From NCBI GenBank assembly GCA_035512575.1, contig DATKDT010000128.1:1-8998 (forward strand): DNA of 8,998 nt, given 5' to 3'. This DNA is from JALYRV01 sp035512575 (GTDB lineage: Bacteria > Acidobacteriota > Vicinamibacteria > Vicinamibacterales > SCN-69-37). The notes beneath the pieces were generated by a model. The model was not told the origin of the DNA. It searched no databases and was given only the letters and a program-made list of their open reading frames with translations. This document shows, in pieces, positions 1-5,063 of the stretch. Numbering within the stretch: the stretch's first letter is position 1; every line of letters begins with the position of its first letter. Made by a program: the position numbers and the translations under genes.

Positions 1-830
1 GTCTCCTCGTCGAACATCAGCTTGTTCGATCGATACAGCAGCCCGCTGGTTCCGAACGTGAAGCTGCGGGCCGCGACCCGGCTCTCGTAGGGAATGACCG
101 TGCCGCACAAGGTGCAGTAGACGACAGCGAGGTCGACGCCGCCCACCCGGTCGCGGGCCATCTCGTGCCACGCCAGAATGCGGCGCGGGTACGCGCGGGC
201 CTCGCCGTTGATCACGATGCCGAAGACGATGTGCCCGTCCTTCAGGTAGCCGGCCCCGGACGCCGGCACCACGCGCGGAGACACGAGCGGCGGGATGCCG
301 TTGACCGTCACGCCGCCCCAGTCGATCTCATCGAGACGAATGTCAGACCTGACGCCGAACGGGAAGAAGTTCCGCATGCGCGGATCGACACGGCCGTAGA
401 TCTCGCGCTTGTAGGCCGGGTAGTCGGGGTGCGGGTCGTACGGGAGACGCCACATCCACTCGCGCCAGCGCCCCAGGTCGTCGCCGAACCGCTGTCCCGT
501 GCGGGCCTGCAGAAAGCGGATCAACCGCAGCCGGGCGCGAGACGCCGGCGTCGACGCGGGCCGTTGCGTACGTAAGCCGACGGCCCCCTCGGCATCAGCC
601 TCGAGCCGCTCCACCCCCTCGGACGCCGACGGGTCGCGCGGCAGGAACCGGGCCGCGTCCACGATGAGAGCGGTGTAGGAGTCACGCCACGACGCGCCGA
701 TGACGTCGAGCGCGCGGGTGGACACGCCTGCGTCGGCGGAGGCGGCATCGAGGAAGAGGGAGACGGACGGCGGCCCGGGCGACTGGGACGCCGCGAGACT
801 CGCGAGCAGCACGAGGGCCGCGCTTCGCAT
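1..830 (-). CDS. DUF3179 domain-containing secreted protein (C-terminus outside window)
   Basis: An open frame runs from an ATG at 830 to the window edge: 276 codons without a stop, so the C-terminus is missing. Residues 1-15 form a short hydrophobic signal-like segment (MRSAALVLLASLAAS). Residues 30-130 are helical with no motif I recognise. From about residue 165 the protein reads as DUF3179: VVPASGAGYL (188-197), VFGIVINGEARAYP (202-215), ILAWHEMARDRVGG (218-231), YCTLCGT (238-244) and FGTSGLLYRSNKLMFDE (259-275). The CxxC pair C239/C242 is a family hallmark. The biochemical function of DUF3179 is unknown. No in-frame start lies between this ATG and an in-frame stop upstream, so the start is well fixed, although no clear Shine-Dalgarno precedes it. 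It lies 39 nt after deoC on the same strand and is probably the last visible gene of that operon. Family call is strong; function unknown. Confidence 0.85.
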   Translation of the reverse strand, partial: MRSAALVLLASLAASQSPGPPSVSLFLDAASADAGVSTRALDVIGASWRDSYTALIVDAARFLPRDPSASEGVERLEADAEGAVGLRTQRPASTPASRARLRLIRFLQARTGQRFGDDLGRWREWMWRLPYDPHPDYPAYKREIYGRVDPRMRNFFPFGVRSDIRLDEIDWGGVTVNGIPPLVSPRVVPASGAGYLKDGHIVFGIVINGEARAYPRRILAWHEMARDRVGGVDLAVVYCTLCGTVIPYESRVAARSFTFGTSGLLYRSNKLMFDEE

Positions 831-869
831 CGCGGATAGGACGCGCGGAGAGCGAGGCGGGATCCGCTA

Positions 870-1754
870 CTAGCCCGAGGGCGCCGACGCGCCGGCCGTC
901 TTGCCGGCGCTCTGCTGGACGATCTTCACGCCGGCCGACGCGCCGACGCGCGAGGCGCCCGCTTCGACCATGGCCTTGAGGCCTTCCAGGTCGCGCACGC
1001 CGCCGGCCGCCTTCACGCCCATTTCCTCACCGACCACGCGCCGCATCAGCGCGACGTCGGCCGCGGTGGCGCCGCCGGGGCCAAAGCCCGTCGAGGTCTT
1101 CACGAAGTCCGCGCCCGCGGCCTTCGACAGCGTGCACGCCGTGATCTTCTCCTCGTCGGTGAGCAGCGCCGCTTCGATGATCACCTTGCTCACGACGCCG
1201 CAGTCGCGGCACGGCAGCGTGACGGCTTCGATGTCCCGCTCGACGGCGCGCAGGTCGCCCGATTTCAGCGCGCCGACGTTGATCACCATGTCCACTTCGC
1301 GGGCGCCGTCATAGATGGCGCGTCGCGTTTCATACTGCTTCGTGTCTGGCGTCGTGGCGCCGAGCGGGAATCCGACGACCGTGCAGACGCCGACGCTGGA
1401 ATTGGCGAGCAGCTTCGCGCACAGGGCCACCCACGTCGGATTGACGCACACCGTCGCGAAATGATGGTCGGCCGCTTCGCGGCAGAGCTGTTCGATCTCC
1501 CTGCGCGTGGCGTCGGGCTTGAGCAGCGTGTGATCGATGAGCCCCGCGACGCCCGCCGCGGCCCCGCCGGCGGCGTGCAGGCCGATGCGCGTCGCGCCCG
1601 CGTCGATGACGCCGCGCAGATGGTCCGGGCAGCAGTCGATCTGCGTGGCGTGACAGGCACACCGGGCGCCGGCGGCGGCCGGCTTCTGCCGGGTTGCCGC
1701 AATGACTTCCGCGGTGATGATGTCGATCAGCTGTCGGATGTCGATGTCGTTCAT
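870..1754 (-). CDS. deoC: Deoxyribose-phosphate aldolase with N-terminal BMC-cargo-like extension
   Basis: Class I aldolase that splits 2-deoxyribose-5-phosphate into acetaldehyde and glyceraldehyde-3-phosphate, the last step of deoxynucleoside breakdown. The catalytic barrel starts near residue 72 (LIDHTLLKPDAT). The three active-site residues of the family are present: D155 in EVDMVINVG, Schiff-base K219 in DFVKTSTGFGPGG, and K248 in GVKAAGGVR. Total length is 294 aa against roughly 220-260 in typical DeoC. The extra 70 residues have two parts. Residues 1-21 (MNDIDIRQLIDIITAEVIAAT) predict as a short amphipathic helix followed by a K/P/A/G linker, the layout of microcompartment encapsulation peptides. 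Residues 32-45 hold a Cys/His cluster (CACHATQIDCCPDH) of metal-ligand appearance. The gene follows rpiB by 26 nt, 20 of which are a palindrome, and has no good Shine-Dalgarno, so reinitiation after rpiB is plausible. Aldolase assignment is near certain; encapsulation is inference. Confidence 0.96.
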   Translation of the reverse strand: MNDIDIRQLIDIITAEVIAATRQKPAAAGARCACHATQIDCCPDHLRGVIDAGATRIGLHAAGGAAAGVAGLIDHTLLKPDATRREIEQLCREAADHHFATVCVNPTWVALCAKLLANSSVGVCTVVGFPLGATTPDTKQYETRRAIYDGAREVDMVINVGALKSGDLRAVERDIEAVTLPCRDCGVVSKVIIEAALLTDEEKITACTLSKAAGADFVKTSTGFGPGGATAADVALMRRVVGEEMGVKAAGGVRDLEGLKAMVEAGASRVGASAGVKIVQQSAGKTAGASAPSG

Positions 1755-1760
1755 AGTGCC

Positions 1761-1780
1761 GCCGGGGCTGAAGCCCCGGC
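1761..1780. repeat. GC-rich REP-like palindrome between rpiB and deoC
   Basis: The 20-bp sequence is gccggggct-ga-agccccggc, a 9-bp perfect palindrome around two central bases; a realistic hairpin has an 8-bp stem and a 4-nt loop. It fills 20 of the 26 nt between rpiB and deoC, and the rpiB stop codon abuts it. Flanked by GGTAG on the transcript side, it resembles short palindromic repeats scattered in many GC-rich bacterial genomes. No second copy is visible in this window. On the mRNA it would occupy the place where the deoC Shine-Dalgarno should be. No U-run follows, so it is not a good intrinsic terminator. Confidence 0.7.
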
Positions 1781-2413
1781 CTACCGTTCTAATTCTCGCA
1801 CTTTCAGCAGCCGGCGCAGGTACCGCGGCTCCTTCGTCGGCGTCGTCAGGAAAATGCCCGCGATGGCGATCGCCTCGTCATGCGACATCATCGTCGAGCC
1901 GAGCGCGGCGACGTTGGCGCCGTTGTGCTCGCGCGCGTACCGCGCGATGGTCTGGTTGAGGCACATGGCCGCGCGGATGCCGCGCACCTTGTTGGCCGCA
2001 ATCGTCGAGCCGATGCCCGCCCCGTCGATGACGATGCCGGCGTCGGCCTCCTTGCGCGCGACCGCTTTGGCCACGCGGCCGGCAATGTCGGGATAATCGA
2101 CAGCCTCCGGCGTGTTCGTGCCGTAGTCGGTGACGGCGAGCCCCTGTTTCCTGAAGTGCGCGATCAGCGCGTCCTTCATCGCCAGGCCGGTGTGATCGGA
2201 CCCGATCGCGATGCGCCTCGCCGGCGAGACCGGCGCAAGATCGTCGGGCAGCGCCGGGTCGATAGGGCCGCCGACAATCACGGTGACGCGGCGCTCGCGC
2301 AGCGTGTCCTGCGCCAGCGGCGTCACGTGCCCGCCCTTGTCGAGCTCCACGGTCGATCCGACCGGCAGGTTCCGTGCGTCGGCTTCCGTGATGATCCCGA
2401 ACCGGAGCGGCAT
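1781..2413 (-). CDS. rpiB: RpiB/LacAB-family sugar-phosphate isomerase with N-terminal extension and Cys-to-Asp change
   Basis: Family enzymes interconvert ribose-5-phosphate and ribulose-5-phosphate or related sugar phosphates. The ATG at 2413 shares one base with the hpt stop (TGATG), fixing the start and giving 210 aa. The isomerase domain begins at about residue 66: IAIGSDHTGLAMK (68-80, with D73 and H74), DYPDIA (106-111), IVIDGAGIGSTIAANK (127-142), AREHNGANVAALG (160-172). H163 in the REHN motif matches the ring-opening His of E. coli RpiB. Where the E. coli-type enzyme has the catalytic Cys in CGTG, this protein has D130 in DGAG, and the following Thr is A132. Residues 1-50 are an extension (ITEADARNLPVGSTVEL, then HVTPLAQDTLRERRVTVIV) not found in ordinary RpiB; its LTPxAxxxLxxxxIxI pattern resembles the N-termini of EutT and EutQ. 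Family certain; exact substrate uncertain because of the active-site change. Confidence 0.92.
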   Translation of the reverse strand: MPLRFGIITEADARNLPVGSTVELDKGGHVTPLAQDTLRERRVTVIVGGPIDPALPDDLAPVSPARRIAIGSDHTGLAMKDALIAHFRKQGLAVTDYGTNTPEAVDYPDIAGRVAKAVARKEADAGIVIDGAGIGSTIAANKVRGIRAAMCLNQTIARYAREHNGANVAALGSTMMSHDEAIAIAGIFLTTPTKEPRYLRRLLKVRELER

Positions 2414-2925
2414 CAGGACCCGCCCTCGACGATGCCGATGTACGGCAGGTTGCGGTATCGCTCGTTGAAGTCCAGCCCGTAGCCGACGACGAACTTGTCG
2501 TCGATCTCGAAGCCCACGTAGTCCACCGGCACGGCCGTCTTGCGCCGCGACGGCTTGCTCAGCAGGCACGCCGTCTTCAGACTGCTCGGATTGCGGTTCT
2601 GCAGAATGCCCTGCAGGTAGTGCATCGTCAGTCCCGTGTCGACGATGTCCTCGATGATGATCACGCGGCGGCCTTCGAGCGGGCTGTCGACGTCCTTGCG
2701 GATCTGCACTTCCCCGCTCGACGTCGCGCCGACATAGCTCGAGACCGAGATGAAATCGCAGGTGACGTCGCCCTGGATCTGACGCATCAGATCCGCCATG
2801 AACATGAACGCGCCCTTGAGCACGCCGAGCAGCAGCAGCGGCTCGCCGCCGGCATCGCGCTGAATGTCTTTCGCGACTTCCTTCACGCGCGCCTGAAGCG
2901 CGGCTTCGCTGATGAGAGTGATCAT
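2413..2925 (-). CDS. hpt: Hypoxanthine phosphoribosyltransferase
   Basis: Cytosolic purine-salvage enzyme that joins hypoxanthine (often also guanine) to PRPP, making IMP or GMP. The 170-aa length is normal for bacterial Hpt. Visible motifs are LLLGVLKGAFMFMADLMR (31-48), the flexible-loop SSYVGATSSGEVQIRKD region (62-78), the PRPP-binding VIIIEDIVDTGLTM (88-101) with the acidic pair E92/D93, and the base-binding VPVDYVGFEIDDKFVVGYGLDFNERYRNLPYIG (132-164). The ATG overlaps the end of the upstream deaminase gene in an ATGA arrangement, and the TGA overlaps the rpiB start, so the three genes are translationally coupled. A larger in-frame extension to 3717 is only a shadow of the deaminase gene; the family start MITLISEAAL is clear. 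Confidence 0.97.
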   Translation of the reverse strand: MITLISEAALQARVKEVAKDIQRDAGGEPLLLLGVLKGAFMFMADLMRQIQGDVTCDFISVSSYVGATSSGEVQIRKDVDSPLEGRRVIIIEDIVDTGLTMHYLQGILQNRNPSSLKTACLLSKPSRRKTAVPVDYVGFEIDDKFVVGYGLDFNERYRNLPYIGIVEGGS

Positions 2926-4325
2926 TTCTGAACGGCCGCCCTGACTTTCTGCTGGATGGCGCGCGCCTCGCGAAGCACCGCCGCGCGGTCGAGCGTCGTC
3001 ATCTGCCGATCGCGCATCAGCGCCTGGCCGTTGACGAAGACGTCGCGCACGTCGCTGCCGCGCGTGGCGTAGACGAGATGCGACACGGGATCGTAGACCG
3101 GCGTCTGGTGCGCCGCGGACATGTCGACGACGATGATGTCGGCGAGTTTGTCGGGCTCGAGCGAGCCGATGCGGTCGGCAAGGCCGAGCGCCCGGGCGCC
3201 GCCGAGCGTCGCCATCTCGAGCGTGACTTTCGCGGGCATGACGCGCGGGTCGCCCGTCGTGTGCTTCTGCAGGAACGACGCGAGGCGCATCGCCTCGAAC
3301 ATGTCGAGGTCGTTGTTGCTGGCCGCGCCGTCGGTGCCGATGCCAGAGGGGATGCCCGCCGCGAGCCACTTCGCCACCGGCGCCGCGCCGCTGGCCAGCT
3401 TCATGTTGCTTTCCGGATTGTGCGACAGGCTGACGCCCCGCCTCGAGAGAATCGAGAGATCCGAGTCGCTGAGCCACACGCCGTGCGCGCCAAGCGTGCC
3501 CGGCTTCAGAAAGCCGAGGCCGTCGAGATATGCCGTCGGCGAGGCGCCGTGATTCTTCTGCGAGTCCTCGTTCTCGACCCGGGTTTCCGACAGATGTATC
3601 AGCACGGGCGCGCGCTCGCGGTCGGCCGAGGCCCGGATGGCCTTCAGCATGGCCGCGTCGAGCGTATACATCGAGTGCGGCGCGTAGGCGGGCGTGATCA
3701 GCGGGTCGTCGCGCCACTGGCGGACGAACGCCTCGGCGCGGGCCAGGCCCTCCTGCCAGGTCTTCGCATCCGCCACCGGAAACTGGATGATCGTCTGGCC
3801 GAGGACGCCGCGGAGGCCCGCCGCCTTCGTCTCGGCGGCGATCTCCTCCTCGAAGTAGTACATGTCGGCGTAGGTCGTGGTGCCCGACGCGATCATCTCG
3901 AGCGCGGCCAGGCGCGTCCCGGCGCGCACGAACTCGGGCGACACCGTCTTGGCCTCGGCCGGGAAGATGTACTGCTGCAGCCAGTCCATCAGCGCGAGGT
4001 CGTCAGCGAGGCCGCGATAGAGGACCATCGGCGCGTGGCCGTGCGTGTTGACGAGGCCCGGCATGACGACGTGTCCGGCGGCGTCGATGCGCTCGGCGCC
4101 CGGATAGGCGGCGGCAATGACGTCGGCGCTGTCAACGGCGAGAATCCTGCCGCCCTGAAACGCCACCGCGCCGTTCTCGATCACGCGGCCGGCGGCGTCG
4201 ACGGTGACGACGGTGCCGCCGGTGATCACGGTCACCGGCGCCGGCTGCGCGGCGCTGCCGGCGGCGCACGCGGCGGAGGCGGCGGAGGCGGCGGAGAGGA
4301 CGAACAGGGCGAACAGTCGCATCAT
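2922..4325 (-). CDS. mtaD: Secreted amidohydrolase, MTA/SAH-deaminase family
   Basis: Metal-dependent amidohydrolase of the 5'-methylthioadenosine / S-adenosylhomocysteine deaminase group (TrzA/SsnA relatives), expected to deaminate adenosine-type nucleosides to inosine-type ones. Metal and catalytic residues are in family order: H95 and H97 (GLVNTHGHAPM), H217 (YAPHSMY), H244 with E247 (LIHLSETR), H281 (GAHGVW) and D332 (GTDGAASNND). Residues 1-29 form a signal peptide (MMRLFALFVL, then three SAA units and a Cys at 20), so export is likely; C20 could be a lipidation site, but the preceding SAA is a poor lipobox. The bulk of the family is cytosolic, so an exported member heading an operon of cytosolic salvage enzymes is notable. 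It starts at ATG 4325 (tandem ATGATG), lacks a clear Shine-Dalgarno, and overlaps hpt by 4 nt. Other adenosine, guanine or triazine deaminases cannot be excluded. Confidence 0.88.
   Translation of the reverse strand: MMRLFALFVLSAASAASAACAAGSAAQPAPVTVITGGTVVTVDAAGRVIENGAVAFQGGRILAVDSADVIAAAYPGAERIDAAGHVVMPGLVNTHGHAPMVLYRGLADDLALMDWLQQYIFPAEAKTVSPEFVRAGTRLAALEMIASGTTTYADMYYFEEEIAAETKAAGLRGVLGQTIIQFPVADAKTWQEGLARAEAFVRQWRDDPLITPAYAPHSMYTLDAAMLKAIRASADRERAPVLIHLSETRVENEDSQKNHGASPTAYLDGLGFLKPGTLGAHGVWLSDSDLSILSRRGVSLSHNPESNMKLASGAAPVAKWLAAGIPSGIGTDGAASNNDLDMFEAMRLASFLQKHTTGDPRVMPAKVTLEMATLGGARALGLADRIGSLEPDKLADIIVVDMSAAHQTPVYDPVSHLVYATRGSDVRDVFVNGQALMRDRQMTTLDRAAVLREARAIQQKVRAAVQK
4272..4298. repeat. 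9-bp tandem repeat within the signal-peptide coding region
   Basis: Two exact copies of ggcggaggc followed by a third copy with two changes (ggcggagag). On the minus strand they encode the successive SAA triplets at residues 11-19 of the secreted amidohydrolase. A change in copy number would alter signal-peptide length by three residues without a frameshift. Confidence 0.75.
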
Positions 4326-4350
4326 GCGAGCGCCGATCTTACATGAACCC

Positions 4351-4366
4351 GTTATATAGTCGCCCC
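4351..4366 (+). promoter_or_regulatory. -10 region for leaderless upp; possible divergent -10 for the salvage operon
   Basis: The 41-nt gap between the divergent deaminase and upp genes contains one AT island, gttatatagt (4351-4360), in otherwise GC-rich DNA. On the plus strand TATAGT (4355-4360) matches 5 of 6 consensus -10 bases and ends 6 nt before the upp ATG at 4367. That is the spacing at which transcription would begin at or next to the start codon. On the minus strand the same island offers TATAAC (4356 to 4351), about 25 nt before the deaminase ATG. No convincing -35 is visible for either direction. A single shared box could therefore drive both halves of the salvage cluster. Confidence 0.5.
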
Positions 4367-4990
4367 ATGCCGGTTCACCTCGTCTCGCATCCGCTCGCGC
4401 AGGACGCCCTGGCGTCGCTTCGCGACGTGCGGACGCAGCCCGGCCGCTTCCGCCGCCTCGCCGAGCGGCTCAGTTTGTTCCTGGCGGCCGAAGCGCTGAA
4501 GGATCTGCCCACGGAAAAGACGACCGTCGAAACCCCAATGGGCGCCGCCGACGTCCAGCGCGTCGCCGGCGACGTCGTCGTCGTCCCCGTGCTTCGGGCC
4601 GGTCTCGGCATGCTCGACGCCGTGCTCAGGCTGATTCCGTGGGCGCGCGTGGGCCACATCGGCCTCCGGCGCGACGAGACCACGGCCGTCGCGTCGCGCT
4701 ACTACTCGCGCCTGCCGACGAACATGGCCTCGAGCTACGTGCTGATGGTGGATCCGATGCTGGCCACGGGCGGCAGCGCGGTCGATGCCATCCAGGTGCT
4801 GACCGATGCCGGCGCCCGCGACATCCGCATCCTCTGCATCGTGGCCGCGCCCGAGGGCATCGCGGCGGTGGAAGCCGCGCATCCGCGCGTGCGCATCTAC
4901 ACGCCGGTCATCGATCGCGGCCTCAACGAGCGCAAGTTCATCGTGCCCGGGCTCGGTGATTTCGGCGACCGCCTGTACGGAACGGAATAA
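4367..4990 (+). CDS. upp: Uracil phosphoribosyltransferase
   Basis: Pyrimidine-salvage enzyme: uracil plus PRPP gives UMP, in the cytosol. With the start at 4367 the protein is 207 aa, next to 208 for E. coli Upp, and the N-terminus (MPVHLVSHPLAQDALASLRD) aligns directly with the family; an earlier in-frame ATG at 4343 adds eight unrelated residues and overlaps the probable -10. Motifs: VVVPVLRAGLGMLDAV (71-86), the PRPP-binding MVDPMLATGGSAVDAI (127-142), IVAAPEGIAAVEAAHP (158-173), and the uracil-binding tail GLNERKFIVPGLGDFGDRLYGT (185-206). There is no Shine-Dalgarno, and the -10 box ends 6 nt upstream, so a leaderless transcript is likely. The stop codon lies inside the inverted repeat that follows. 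It is divergent from the purine/deoxyribose salvage operon. Confidence 0.96.
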   Translation: MPVHLVSHPLAQDALASLRDVRTQPGRFRRLAERLSLFLAAEALKDLPTEKTTVETPMGAADVQRVAGDVVVVPVLRAGLGMLDAVLRLIPWARVGHIGLRRDETTAVASRYYSRLPTNMASSYVLMVDPMLATGGSAVDAIQVLTDAGARDIRILCIVAAPEGIAAVEAAHPRVRIYTPVIDRGLNERKFIVPGLGDFGDRLYGTE

Positions 4991-5051
4991 TAGGGACTGT
5001 CCCTATTTATTCGCGGCACACTCAATAAATAGGGACTGTCCCTATTATTCC
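4984..5051. repeat. BIME-like inverted repeat made of two REP-type palindromes
   Basis: Two 28-bp arms, 4984-5011 and 5024-5051, are reverse complements of each other with a single mismatch at the centre, separated by a 12-bp spacer (cgcggcacactc). Each arm carries its own 17-bp palindrome, atagggac-t-gtccctat (4990-5006 and 5029-5045). The element can thus form two small hairpins or one long stem. This head-to-head pair of palindromes is the layout of BIME elements mobilised by REP-associated tyrosine transposases (RAYTs). No RAYT gene is in the window. The left arm contains the upp stop codon; the right arm ends just before the GAGG Shine-Dalgarno of the next gene (5052-5055). It may act as a transcription attenuator or mRNA end protector. 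Confidence 0.9.
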
Positions 5052-5063
5052 GAGGCTTAACAA

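Noticed and set aside
870..1754. deoC/rpiB as a complete microcompartment operon
   Set aside because: No BMC-H, BMC-T or BMC-P shell protein, signature aldehyde dehydrogenase, PduL or alcohol dehydrogenase is present in the window, so only a cargo-like or satellite interpretation is supportable.
2414..2569. Earlier start for rpiB giving 262 aa
   Set aside because: The added 52 residues are out-of-frame hpt sequence; ATG 2413 overlapping the hpt stop is the natural start.
2926..3717. N-terminal extension of hpt to 434 aa
   Set aside because: The extra residues are low-complexity out-of-frame translation of the deaminase gene; 170 aa from ATG 2925 is the normal Hpt length and gives the ATGA overlap.
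3078..4346. 422-codon open frame on the plus strand opposite the deaminase gene
   Set aside because: Arg/His/Gly-rich translation with no motif; it is the antisense of a gene with all catalytic residues in order. Long antisense frames are expected at this G+C.
4343..4366. Upstream ATG for upp adding eight residues
   Set aside because: The added residues have no family counterpart and the DNA contains the probable -10 box.
4984..5051. Inverted repeat as a CRISPR or a riboswitch
   Set aside because: Only two arms in inverted, not direct, orientation with a single spacer; no aptamer-like conserved core. A REP/BIME-type element explains it better.
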